Positions 22,536 to 30,343 of a DNA stretch of 55,071 nucleotides are shown in pieces. This DNA comes from Gammaproteobacteria bacterium (GTDB taxonomy: Bacteria; Pseudomonadota; Gammaproteobacteria; Pseudomonadales; Azotimanducaceae): contig JAPPHD010000140.1 of assembly GCA_028821125.1 (NCBI GenBank), positions 1 through 55,071 of the forward strand, given 5' to 3'. The position numbers were made by a program, and so were the translations under genes. The first letter of the stretch is position 1. Each line of letters starts with the position of its first letter. The notes beneath the pieces are model-generated. The model did not search any database and was not told where the DNA came from. It saw nothing but the letters and a program-made list of their open reading frames with translations.

Positions 22536-22868
22536 ATGAGCTTGCCGGAGCGGTTTTCAGAACTGGAAACCTACGTCGAAAAGTGGGACCAGCCGGACTA
22601 CAACGCCCGCTACGCGGTGCGCCTGGCTTCCTCCATGGAAGAACTCCGGGACTTCTATGCAGCCATGCTGGAGCGGGCCGAAGATATCAAGTCGTACCTG
22701 GACCGGAAATCCTTCGACCAGTACCAGGACGAGGACAGGCGATTGGCGCGCCTGATGTTCGCCGTCAGCGTGGTGGGGCCGGCCGTGGACATTTACCGCA
22801 GCCCCGTGGTGCCCGACAGCGGCGCCACCAGCTTCGAAATGGTTCTCGACGTGGAATTGCCCGGGTAG
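22536..22868 (+). CDS. Small protein of unknown function, paralogue of the protein at 41,673-42,008
   Basis: 110 residues, preceded by GGGAGG six bases before the ATG. I do not recognise a family. It shares a strong pattern with a second small protein in this window: LPERF, VEKWD, RAEDIKS, LARLMFA and a C-terminal VPD-G motif are all common to both. No signal peptide, membrane segment or cysteine cluster is visible. Composition suggests a compact helical protein with a charged surface. This copy is directly upstream of a [2Fe-2S] ferredoxin and the other is directly upstream of two Rieske oxygenase genes, so a role as an accessory subunit or chaperone of the oxygenase system is a reasonable inference. 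Confidence 0.8.
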   Translation: MSLPERFSELETYVEKWDQPDYNARYAVRLASSMEELRDFYAAMLERAEDIKSYLDRKSFDQYQDEDRRLARLMFAVSVVGPAVDIYRSPVVPDSGATSFEMVLDVELPG

Positions 22869-22942
22869 CGCCGGGGGCCAGACATGCCACCGAGGGGTTG
22901 CCGAAGGTCTGGTGTTGCGAAACCGCGGCAGGGGATCGCTCC

Positions 22943-23266
22943 ATGATCAATGTCACCTACGTTGAATTCAACGGCGCCGAGCACGAGGTGGAGGCGAAAC
23001 CCGGCGTAAGCCTGATGGAAGCGGCGCGCAGCAACAATGTGCCGGGGATACTGGCCGACTGCGGGGGCGCCTGCGCCTGCGCCACCTGCCATGTCATGGT
23101 CGAACCGGAATGGCTGGGCCGTCTCCCGTCGGTCTCCGAGGAGGAAGACACCATGCTGGAATTCGGCCTGGAGGAGCGCACCGAAGCGAGCCGTCTTTCC
23201 TGCCAGATCCAGGCGACCGCAGCGTTGGACGGAATCGTTCTGCGCCTGCCGGAATCGCAGTACTGA
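22943..23266 (+). CDS. Adrenodoxin/putidaredoxin-type [2Fe-2S] ferredoxin
   Basis: 107-residue electron carrier. The cluster ligands are visible as C-x5-C-x2-C in ADCGGACACATCH, with the fourth cysteine about 36 residues later in RLSCQIQ, the spacing of the adrenodoxin/putidaredoxin class. The N-terminal INVTYVEFNGAEHEVEA is the usual beta-grasp start. It probably donates electrons to one or both P450s or the Rieske enzymes of this region. No ferredoxin reductase gene is present in the window, so the reductase must lie elsewhere. It follows the small protein gene by 74 bases. Confidence 0.93.
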   Translation: MINVTYVEFNGAEHEVEAKPGVSLMEAARSNNVPGILADCGGACACATCHVMVEPEWLGRLPSVSEEEDTMLEFGLEERTEASRLSCQIQATAALDGIVLRLPESQY

Positions 23267-23356
23267 CCGGCCGATGCTTCAACCTGACGGGAGTCACACG
23301 CGATCGTGTACCTTTCCTGTTGATTACCAATCAGAATCCGACCGGGAGATGAGTGA

Positions 23357-24232
23357 ATGCAAACAAGGACGATAACCTACTACAGCGACGGCGATGTCGT
23401 GGTGGCGGACCTGCACGTACCCGACGATTTCGATGAAGAGAAACGATACCCGGTGATCCTGCAGTGCCAGGGATTTACCGGCATACGCATGATGGTGCAG
23501 CCGCTGTTCGCCGAGTATTTCGTCAACGCGGGTTTCCTCGCCCTGGCAATCGACTACCGGGGTTGGGGAGACAGTGGCGGCGAACGCGGCAGAATGGCGC
23601 CCTTCGAGCAGGTGGAGGATTGCCGGAACGGTTTTTCCTGGCTGGAGGCGCAACCCTTCGTGGACGCCGATCGCATGGGGCAGTTCGGGGCCAGTTTCGG
23701 TGCGCTGATCACCGCCTACACCATGGCTCTGGACAGCCGGGTGCAGGCCGGGGTGGCTACCGGTGGCGTCGCCGATGGCTACGAGGCCATCACCAACCAG
23801 CGTACTCCCGAACAGATGGCCGAGTGGGAACGGAAAATGGCCGAGGCCCGACAGAAGCGCGTCCTCACCAACGAGGTCGATCGCGACCTGACCGTCCTGG
23901 ACATCTTCATCGACCCGGACAGCCGTTCATGGGAGCCGGAATTCTGGGAAGCCGTGCCCGCCTGGCGCAACTGGATGGGCTTCGATTCCATGTCGCGGGT
24001 GGTGGATTTCCGGCCGATCGATGTGGCCCATCGAATCGGGAAACCGATTGCCTACTTTCTGGCCGAGCAGGACATAGTGGCCAACACGGACAGTTTCCGG
24101 GCACTGTACGAGGCCACCGCCGAGCCCAAGAAGCTGTATACGTACGATTGCGGGCACTACGACTGGTACGACGGCGAGTACCTGGAAAAGAGCATGAACG
24201 ATGCCTGTGCCTTCTTTCTGGAACACGTGTGA
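23357..24232 (+). CDS. Alpha/beta hydrolase
   Basis: 291 residues. GASFGA holds the nucleophile serine, AEQDIVA a likely acid and CGHYDWY the catalytic histidine near the C-terminus. AIDYRGWGDSGGERG resembles the oxyanion strand of Xaa-Pro peptidase/dienelactone-hydrolase-like families. No signal peptide is seen, so it is cytoplasmic. An ester- or lactone-hydrolysing step fits the neighbouring oxygenases but the substrate is unknown. The upstream 90 bases contain two short dyads, ACACG-N4-CGTGT and TGATT-N3-AATCA, of uncertain meaning. Confidence 0.85.
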   Translation: MQTRTITYYSDGDVVVADLHVPDDFDEEKRYPVILQCQGFTGIRMMVQPLFAEYFVNAGFLALAIDYRGWGDSGGERGRMAPFEQVEDCRNGFSWLEAQPFVDADRMGQFGASFGALITAYTMALDSRVQAGVATGGVADGYEAITNQRTPEQMAEWERKMAEARQKRVLTNEVDRDLTVLDIFIDPDSRSWEPEFWEAVPAWRNWMGFDSMSRVVDFRPIDVAHRIGKPIAYFLAEQDIVANTDSFRALYEATAEPKKLYTYDCGHYDWYDGEYLEKSMNDACAFFLEHV

Positions 24233-24433
24233 GTCCGCAGACGTTGCACAACCGAAATCGCTGCGCAAGCGCCACCCGGGCCGCGCCTTGCCACGGACCT
24301 TGTGCGGCACGCTGCAAGGCAGCGTATTCGTGACACGGGACACTGGATCGTCGTACGGTCCAAGTGGTGGCGATGGACCGCCCCGAAGGATGGAAACGCC
24401 AAAAAAACGGAACCAAATGCAGAGGCCAGGTGA

Positions 24434-25267
24434 ATGGTGAACATGCTCGTAGGGAAGGTGGCGGTGATCACCGGCGCCGCTCGAGGAATTGGCGAAGCCA
24501 CCGCGAGGCGCTTTGTTGAGGAGGGGGCACGAGTGGTCCTGGCTGACGTGCTCGATGACGCCGGCGAAACCGTGGCGGAAGGCCTGGGGAGCGCGGCGCT
24601 GTACCGCCACGCCGACGTGACGCAGTCCGGCCAGGTTCAGGCGCTCATAGATACGGCGGTCGAGGAATTCGGCGGGCTGCACATCATGTTCAACAACGCC
24701 GGCACCATGGGCACTCTTCAGGCGGACTTTCTGGAGGAAGACTTTCATGCCTTCCGCAAAACAATCGAGGTCAACCTGCTCGGCCCGATGCTTGGCGCGA
24801 GCTTCGCTGCCCGCCACATGGCGAAGAACGGCGGCGGCTGCATCCTGAGTACCGCGTCCAGTTCGGCGCTTTACGGCGGTTACGGCATCATCCCCTATCG
24901 CGCCACCAAGGCGGGCGTGGTGAGCATGACCCGGTCGCTGGCCATTGAACTCGGCAAGTACGGCATCCGGGTCAATTGCATCTCACCGGGCCCCACCCGC
25001 ACCCCGATGACCGCCATGGAGGGTGCGCCCGAAGACAGGGTGGAGGAACTGGTGGACATATCGATGGAGGCCATGCGGGGCAGGATGCCGCTCGGCCGGC
25101 TCGGCATGCCGGAGGATGTCGCCAACGCGGCCGTCTTCCTGGCGAGCGACCAGGCAGCGCAGATCACGGGCGTCGACCTGGCGGTCGATGGCGGAGAAAC
25201 CCTGGGCAATATGGAAAACACCGGGGAAATCATCCAAGACCGGATCCTGGAAGTGCTGGGCGGATAG
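24434..25267 (+). CDS. Short-chain dehydrogenase/reductase (SDR)
   Basis: Classical SDR of 277 residues: GAARGIG cofactor motif, NNAG, STASSSAL serine region, YRATK active-site pair and SPGPTRTPM. The C-terminus extends about 20 residues beyond the usual DGG end. It resembles 3-alpha/7-alpha-hydroxysteroid dehydrogenase and cyclopentanol-dehydrogenase-like SDRs, but that level of call is weak. An ATG nine bases downstream is an alternative start. The 200 bases upstream show no recognisable promoter, and none of the shared palindromes occurs there. Confidence 0.88.
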   Translation: MVNMLVGKVAVITGAARGIGEATARRFVEEGARVVLADVLDDAGETVAEGLGSAALYRHADVTQSGQVQALIDTAVEEFGGLHIMFNNAGTMGTLQADFLEEDFHAFRKTIEVNLLGPMLGASFAARHMAKNGGGCILSTASSSALYGGYGIIPYRATKAGVVSMTRSLAIELGKYGIRVNCISPGPTRTPMTAMEGAPEDRVEELVDISMEAMRGRMPLGRLGMPEDVANAAVFLASDQAAQITGVDLAVDGGETLGNMENTGEIIQDRILEVLGG

Positions 25268-25273
25268 CCGGCA

Positions 25274-25429
25274 TTACGGGGCGCCGCCTGCACCACTGGG
25301 GAACCCCAGACTTCCACCCGTGCCCCCCGCATCGAGAAAGCTGCGCGCGATCGCGTTACCGATACCGCTCGATCCACCGCAGACCAGAACGTTCAGGCCC
25401 GCGAAATCCAATGGGTTTTCTGCTTTCAT
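25274..25429 (-). pseudogene. Truncated SDR gene (N-terminal 51 residues only)
   Basis: ATG 25,429 overlaps the stop of the upstream SnoaL gene (ATGA), so it was once the second gene of that operon. The peptide begins as a normal SDR (FAGLNVLVCGGSSGIGNAIARS) but after about 37 residues turns into low-complexity Gly/Ser/Pro and stops, seven bases from the end of the convergent SDR gene. The rest of the fold, including YxxxK, is missing. Most likely a deletion or recombination joined it to the neighbouring locus. Confidence 0.65.
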
Positions 25430-25833
25430 GACTGTGTATCCATCGTCGCAGCCGCCGCGAGCGGATCGAAAAACTCCAGCCATCGCACGACCCTGTCCTC
25501 CCGGAACCGGAATACGAAGACGTAGCGGTTCTGATAAATCCGGCGGGATTTCATGAGCCCCATGCTGGTGGCTTCCAGGATTGCCGTGTTTCTCCCGGCG
25601 CACCAATACCGTTCGTGAATGCTGAACTGAAACCGGTGGAATGTTTCCGGCGCGGAGCGCATTGCCCGAATGACATTCTCCAGGCCTGCAAAGCGCAGGG
25701 GTTCGTTTCCGGGCGCAAAAGGCAGTTCCATCACGATGTCTTCATGGAGGTAGCCGCGCAAACCGTCGATGTCGAGCCGGGCAATCCTGTCGAGGAGCCC
25801 TTCGGCGGTTGCGAGATGCGGGGAATCGGGCAT
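25426..25833 (-). CDS. SnoaL/NTF2-fold protein
   Basis: 135-residue cone-shaped alpha+beta barrel protein of the SnoaL/ketosteroid-isomerase-like superfamily (HEDIVMELPFAPG, RYVFVFRFREDRVVRWLEFFDP). Such proteins can be isomerases, cyclases, hydrolases or binding proteins, so no reaction can be assigned. It is clearly related to the protein at 34,477-34,896: both share YxHEDIVME and an xYQNRY segment. It is divergent to the SDR operon across the duplicated promoter region R1 and precedes a broken SDR gene. Confidence 0.85.
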   Translation of the reverse strand: MPDSPHLATAEGLLDRIARLDIDGLRGYLHEDIVMELPFAPGNEPLRFAGLENVIRAMRSAPETFHRFQFSIHERYWCAGRNTAILEATSMGLMKSRRIYQNRYVFVFRFREDRVVRWLEFFDPLAAAATMDTQS

Positions 25834-25933
25834 GTGATTGTCGGAACGGCGAGCCGGCGTTGCGGGAAGCCATGATAACCGATGGGCGGTAGGATACTTT
25901 GGCCTCTATCCGGCCGGTTCCACGCGCCCGTTG

Positions 25934-26037
25934 CAACGTCAGAGTCCCTTGCGCAACCACGCACCCATCTTTAGAGTGGACAAGTGTCTATTGGACTGAT
26001 TCTGCCGCCTGGCAGGAAGATTGGGAACGTCGTCGAT
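25934..26037. repeat. Duplicated divergent promoter segment, copy R1
   Basis: About 104 bases match 32,034-32,137 without gaps at a constant offset of 6,100 bases; by eye about 89 of 104 positions agree. The core TTGCGCAACCACGCACCCA and the operator TGGACAAGTGTCTATTGGACTG are nearly invariant. It lies between the SnoaL gene on the minus strand and the SDR-sulfotransferase operon on the plus strand. The similarity fades before the first start codon, so the regulatory segment was copied without the gene. Confidence 0.8.
25977..25990. promoter_or_regulatory. Palindromic operator (site R1)
   Basis: TGGACA-AG-TGTCTA, the clearest form of the shared palindrome, just downstream of a TTTAGA -10-like element. 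The identical 14 bases occur at 32,077-32,090. Confidence 0.6.
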
Positions 26038-26050
26038 CGGGGCGCCTCGC

Positions 26051-26800
26051 ATGAACGGCCTTGACGGAAAGACCGCGCTCATCACCGGGGGCGGCACGGG
26101 CATCGGCCGGGCCACGGCGGAACTGCTGGCGGCGGCGGGCTGCCGGGTGCTCATCGGCGGCCGCCGCGAGGAACCGTTGCGTAGCGTTGCCGACAGTTCG
26201 GGGGGCATGATTGCCTGGGAACGGATTGACGTGGCTCAAGCAGCCGACCGCGCGCGGGCGCTCGAGGCGGCGCGCAGCACCTTCGGACGGCTGGACATAT
26301 TGATCAACAACGCCGCCGCTTCCGTAACCGCCGACTTCGACGCACAGGACCCGGAGCAGATCCGTGAGCAGGTCGAGGTGAACCTGGTGGCCCCCATGCT
26401 GCTCGTTCACGAGGCGCTGCCGCTGCTCCGGCGCGGCGGCAGCATCGTCAACGTCACTTCCGCGGGAGCGCGTTACCAGGGCATGCCGCCGGCCGGCATG
26501 GCGCCCTATGCGGCATCCAAGGCGGGCCTGAACCAGTTGACGCGCGTGCTCGCCACCGAGCTGGGTCCCAAAGGCATTCGTGTCAACGCCGTGGCGCCGG
26601 GCCTGACGGATACGGAGATAGCCGCCGAGGCCGTCAAAAACGAGGCGTACGCCGCGGCGCTGGTGCAGATCACGCCGCTGGGTCGGGTGGGGCAACCCAT
26701 CGACGTTGCCCGGGTCATCGCCTTCCTCGCAAGCGATGAGGCTGCTTGGGTGACGGGACAGGTGGTCGATGCCAGCGGTGGGTTCTGGCTGTCCGCCTGA
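26051..26800 (+). CDS. Short-chain dehydrogenase/reductase (SDR)
   Basis: 249-residue classical SDR starting at ATG 26,051 (MNGLDGKTALITGGGTGIG); an upstream in-frame start at 26,021 lies inside the duplicated promoter and is rejected. It has NNAAAS, VTSAGARYQ, YAASK and APGLTDT, and ends DASGGFWLSA, typical of FabG-like 3-oxoacyl reductases, although the substrate here may be a ring alcohol. Its stop overlaps the sulfotransferase start (TGATG). It is the first gene of the operon controlled by R1. Confidence 0.88.
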   Translation: MNGLDGKTALITGGGTGIGRATAELLAAAGCRVLIGGRREEPLRSVADSSGGMIAWERIDVAQAADRARALEAARSTFGRLDILINNAAASVTADFDAQDPEQIREQVEVNLVAPMLLVHEALPLLRRGGSIVNVTSAGARYQGMPPAGMAPYAASKAGLNQLTRVLATELGPKGIRVNAVAPGLTDTEIAAEAVKNEAYAAALVQITPLGRVGQPIDVARVIAFLASDEAAWVTGQVVDASGGFWLSA

Positions 26801-27960
26801 TGGAAGCCGCGTACGATCTCGACAGCGTGCTGGCCGCCGCCAGGGAAGAGGCGGGGCTGGAGGATTTCGGGAACACCGGCTTTACCGAGGCGCTGGCCAA
26901 GGTGCTCGATTGCGCCAGGCGCGACCTGTGCTTCTCCGACACCGGCTTCATGGCCTTTCAGGGCAACATCCGCCGCTGGCTGGTCAACCGCCTGCGCTAT
27001 GTGGATGGGGTGAAGTCGCACCCCGCCATACTGGAGGAGGATGTCTCCGACCCGATCGTCGTGCTCGGCATGCCGAGGTGCGGCACCACCAAGATGCAGC
27101 GGCTGCTCACGGCGGCGCCGGGGACCATCGCGCTGCCCCTGTGGATGACGCAGAACCCGGCGCCCTTTCCGGACGAGGAACCGGGCAATCCGGCCGGACG
27201 CATCGCCTTCGCCCGCGCCATCCAGGAAGCGCAGCGGGCGAACAACCCGGACTTCCTGGCCTCCCACGAACGGACCGCGGAACAGGCGGAGGAGGATTCC
27301 GACCTGCTCCTGTTCGCCATCGACTACCTGATGATTTTCATCATCCACCCGAGCGATGCGCTGCTCGACTGGCTGCGTGAGCGGCCCCGCCTGCCCGCCT
27401 ACGAACTGCAGCACAGGCTGCTGCAATACCTGCAATGGCAGCAGGGTGGCCGGCAGGGTCGCCGCTGGATTCTCAAGAACCCCGGCCATATCGGCCAACT
27501 GGATGCCCTCTCCACCGTCTACCCGAAGGCAACGATCCTGCACCTGCACCGCGACCTGCGCACCGTGCTGCCGTCGTACTGCCAGTTGATCAGGGCGATC
27601 TACCTGGACCTCTTCGACGATTACGACCCCCGGCGCATCGGCCGCCAGACCCTGGCTTACTGGGGGCCGGAGTTCCGGCGCCACCGGGCGCAACGGGAGG
27701 CGTTGCGCGACCGGCTGAACATTGTGGACGCCCCCTACCGGGCGGTGCTCGAAGACGCCGTCGGGGTTGCCGGTGCGGTCTTCGAACGGGCCGGCATGCC
27801 GATTACCGGACAGACCGTACAGGCGCTCGAGCAATGGCAGGCCGAAAACGCGCAGCACAGGCACGGCAAGCCCTCCTATTCCATGGAGGAATTCGGACTG
27901 GACGATGAGGCGATCCTGGCGGCATTCGGCACATTCGATGAAGCGGAGGACTGGACATGA
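26800..27960 (+). CDS. PAPS-dependent sulfotransferase-family protein
   Basis: 386-residue protein of the Sulfotransfer_3 type. GMPRCGTTKMQRLL (about residues 92-105) is the 5'-phosphosulfate loop, and HLHRDLRTVLPSYCQL (about 247-262) resembles the 3'-phosphate-binding segment. The family transfers sulfate from PAPS to hydroxyls of lipids or sugars. In catabolic clusters many members are uncharacterised, so sulfation is a family inference. It overlaps the SDR upstream and the DUF1214-like gene downstream (ATGA). The tight three-gene packing suggests they act on one substrate. Confidence 0.85.
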   Translation: MEAAYDLDSVLAAAREEAGLEDFGNTGFTEALAKVLDCARRDLCFSDTGFMAFQGNIRRWLVNRLRYVDGVKSHPAILEEDVSDPIVVLGMPRCGTTKMQRLLTAAPGTIALPLWMTQNPAPFPDEEPGNPAGRIAFARAIQEAQRANNPDFLASHERTAEQAEEDSDLLLFAIDYLMIFIIHPSDALLDWLRERPRLPAYELQHRLLQYLQWQQGGRQGRRWILKNPGHIGQLDALSTVYPKATILHLHRDLRTVLPSYCQLIRAIYLDLFDDYDPRRIGRQTLAYWGPEFRRHRAQREALRDRLNIVDAPYRAVLEDAVGVAGAVFERAGMPITGQTVQALEQWQAENAQHRHGKPSYSMEEFGLDDEAILAAFGTFDEAEDWT

Positions 27961-29159
27961 GCGAGGCGGCAGACGACAGGATCCTTCCGGCAACCGTCGC
28001 CGGCCTGCTGGCCGACTGTGAGAGCGCATTCGCCGAGGCGGTCGCCAATCTGTGCACCGGCCCGGCCGCGGACCACCCCCTCTACGCCCTGGAAGGTTTC
28101 CGGCAGGCCGTGCGCCTCGCCAATGCCGGTCACCTGATGCACCTGGAGGCCGACCCCGCCAACCCGCTGCTGATCAAGATGCAGTCGCTGCAGCGCCAGA
28201 TGATGTCGCCGTCGGCGGATGCGGTGTATCACCAGGCCCGGCTGCACGGCGACTACAGCTATCGGCTGACCGGCAACCGGGGTTCGGCGCACCTGTTCCA
28301 GATCGCCGTGTATCGCGGCAGCAGCGCGTACTACCCGGATTTCGAGCCGGCCTGCCTGCGGGACAATCTCGAGGGCGAGTCTCTGGCCGCCGGAAAAGAC
28401 CTCGAACTGGTATTCGATGCTTCGCCACGGCCGGAACTCGGCGACCGCTGGCTGCCGCTGCCCGGGGGCGAATGCGAACTGCACGTCCGCCAGTACTATT
28501 ACGACTGGCGCTCGGAAGAGCCCGCGCGGCTGGTTCTCGAACGGGAGGGGGGCGAGCATCCGCCGCCACCCATTGGTGCCGACGCCATCGCCGAGCGGGT
28601 AGGGCACATGAACAGTTGGCTGCGGGTGCAGTCCGCCGTGGGCCAGCGTTATGTGCGATCACTGCTGGAGGCCGACCCGGAGATCCTGAAGGGAATCGAC
28701 ATCCCCGGCGCGTTCGAGGGAACCTGCTATATCAACAGCCACTACCGCTGCGCGCCGGAGGAGGCGGTGATCATGGAAGGCGAGGCGCCGGATGCCGTCT
28801 ATTGGGCCTTTCAGTTGAGCAACCTCGGCTGGGAGGGGCTGGACTACTATCAGCGCCAGACCTCCCTGAACGGGCACCAGGCGGTGATCGACGACGACGG
28901 CCGGTTCCGGACGGTCATCAGCCACCGGGACCCGGGCGTGGCGAACTGGCTGGACGCCGGGGGGCGGGAGCTCGGCATCATCAACGGGCGCGCGTTCCGA
29001 GTGGCCGCGACGCCGGAGTTCCGGCTCACCACGGTCCCCCTGGAACGGGTTCTTGATCACCTGCCGGAGACCACCGTGCGGGTAAGCGGCGTGGAACGTG
29101 CCCGGTCGCTGCGCGAGAGGTGGGCATCCGTGCACCGGCGGTATTGCAGCGACCAGTAA
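27957..29159 (+). CDS. DUF1214-like protein
   Basis: 400 residues, no signal peptide. The C-terminal part (about 265-340, with WAFQLSNLGWEGLDYY and DGRFRTVISHRDPGVANWL) resembles the DUF1214/DUF1254 fold. The N-terminal half is not recognised. No catalytic motif is evident; His, Asp and Tyr are abundant in the conserved block. It is translationally coupled to the sulfotransferase, which makes a partner or downstream enzyme likely. What it does is unknown. Confidence 0.7.
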   Translation: MSEAADDRILPATVAGLLADCESAFAEAVANLCTGPAADHPLYALEGFRQAVRLANAGHLMHLEADPANPLLIKMQSLQRQMMSPSADAVYHQARLHGDYSYRLTGNRGSAHLFQIAVYRGSSAYYPDFEPACLRDNLEGESLAAGKDLELVFDASPRPELGDRWLPLPGGECELHVRQYYYDWRSEEPARLVLEREGGEHPPPPIGADAIAERVGHMNSWLRVQSAVGQRYVRSLLEADPEILKGIDIPGAFEGTCYINSHYRCAPEEAVIMEGEAPDAVYWAFQLSNLGWEGLDYYQRQTSLNGHQAVIDDDGRFRTVISHRDPGVANWLDAGGRELGIINGRAFRVAATPEFRLTTVPLERVLDHLPETTVRVSGVERARSLRERWASVHRRYCSDQ

Positions 29160-29162
29160 TGG

Positions 29163-29190
29163 GCCGGTGCACCCCGTACACGCGGGGATG
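29163..29190. other. Solitary hairpin resembling a type I-E CRISPR repeat
   Basis: GGTGCACCCCGTACACGCGGGGATGCTCC-like sequence with a CCCCG...CGGGG stem, four bases after the DUF1214 stop. It resembles type I-E repeats (GTGTTCCCCGCGCACGCGGGGATG) but only one copy exists, with no spacer array and no cas genes. It may equally be a transcription terminator without a U-tract or a chance hairpin. Confidence 0.35.
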
Positions 29191-29192
29191 CT

Positions 29193-29278
29193 CCATGTTT
29201 CAGAGCGAGGACTCTCGGGAATGCGTGCGCGCCTTCATGGAGCCCCGCAAACCGGACGTTACCGGGCGCCATGCCAGT
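29193..29278 (+). pseudogene. C-terminal remnant of an enoyl-CoA hydratase/isomerase gene
   Basis: The short in-frame peptide MFQSEDSRECVRAFMEPRKP followed by DVTGR reproduces the usual C-terminus of crotonases (SED-x2-EGVRAFxEKRxPxFTGR). Nothing upstream of it is crotonase-like; it abuts the solitary hairpin. It is therefore a tail fragment left by deletion. Confidence 0.5.
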
Positions 29279-29320
29279 ATCGAGGACCTCGCGCCGCTGC
29301 ACCGGATTGCGAGGAATCCG

Positions 29321-30322
29321 CTACAGTTTGCCGGTTTTGGCGAGCAGTTCCGTGTCCGTTTCGCAGTCAATGATCCAGCCGCCCACTTCAGTCAAGCGAT
29401 CCGTATCCGTCACGGTGGCGATCTGCCCGGCCAACGCTGCCGCCGTTCCCGCATTGAACTTGCGCTCGGCCATGTGGCACAGGAGTTCGCGTTCCGCGGC
29501 CAGGCCACGTTTTACGCCCCGCTCTATGCCCTGCTGCAGCCAATCTGCTTCCCATTGCTTCGCCCGCTCCGCCAACAAAGACATCGTGTTCTCCCGTTCT
29601 CGTACTTCCTGTTGCATTTTCGCCACCATGCGATGGGCGGCGCCCGAACCCGGGAACATCCTTGGCGTCACCGCCGCAAGCCAGTCGACAATCGTCGTCA
29701 GTACGACGTTGACCGCAGCAGCATCCACGACTCCCGGTAGCCAGGCCGAAAGGTCGCGAATGTGACCGGGAATGCCGGCCGGCGAAGCCAAGGTGTCCAA
29801 CTCGAAAACCGTCGCGACCAGGTTTCGCGACGGCAGATCCTGTTGTGCCAGCCGCTGTACGTCAAGAGACAGATAGCTGAACGCCAGCGGCAGCAGTATC
29901 TCTCCATCGCGGCCCAGTTTGATTTCCTTCGCACCTCCGGGCGCGTTCCAGATCTGGTTGCCGGAGTGAATCACGACGGGAAGCAGGCGCAATTGGCCGC
30001 ACGCATCGAATCTCCGTTGCCGACTGAGCGCTTCGTAAGCCATTACCTTATAGCGCTGAACACGTACGGCCATGCTTTGATCGACGCTCGACTGAAATTC
30101 CAGCAGCAGCACCAGCGACCGGCCTGTCCCGTCGGAGTAGTTCACGCGCCAGGCGGCATCACCGTGGCGTTGCTCTCGGTCAGGACCGGACCAACTGGCG
30201 GACAACTCCTGCAAGGAGCCGAAATCGAGCCGCGACGCTACAGGTGTGACAAAGCCGCGCAACAAATGTTCCACAACTATTGGCAGGCCGAACAGGTGCT
30301 TCCATGCGGTGTCCAAATCCAT
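29321..30322 (-). CDS. Rpn/YhgA-family PD-(D/E)XK nuclease-like protein
   Basis: 333 residues from ATG 30,322 (MDLDTAWKHLF); the open frame continues upstream only to a TTG. The block HGDAAWRVNYSDG...LVLLLEFQSSVDQSMAVR contains the aspartate and E-x-Q pair of the Rpn (recombination-promoting nuclease, PF04754-like) active site, followed by VQRYKVMAYEAL. The C-terminal 60 residues (RELLCHMAERKFNAGTAAAL) resemble the DUF4351 tail. Such genes are mobile, and RpnA promotes RecA-independent recombination in E. coli. It is flanked by broken genes and stands apart from the catabolic operons. Confidence 0.85.
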   Translation of the reverse strand: MDLDTAWKHLFGLPIVVEHLLRGFVTPVASRLDFGSLQELSASWSGPDREQRHGDAAWRVNYSDGTGRSLVLLLEFQSSVDQSMAVRVQRYKVMAYEALSRQRRFDACGQLRLLPVVIHSGNQIWNAPGGAKEIKLGRDGEILLPLAFSYLSLDVQRLAQQDLPSRNLVATVFELDTLASPAGIPGHIRDLSAWLPGVVDAAAVNVVLTTIVDWLAAVTPRMFPGSGAAHRMVAKMQQEVRERENTMSLLAERAKQWEADWLQQGIERGVKRGLAAERELLCHMAERKFNAGTAAALAGQIATVTDTDRLTEVGGWIIDCETDTELLAKTGKL

Positions 30323-30343
30323 GGCCGAAGCGTAGGACGGCAA

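Noticed and set aside
29163-29190. CRISPR array
   Set aside because: Only one repeat-like unit, with no spacers and no cas genes within the window.
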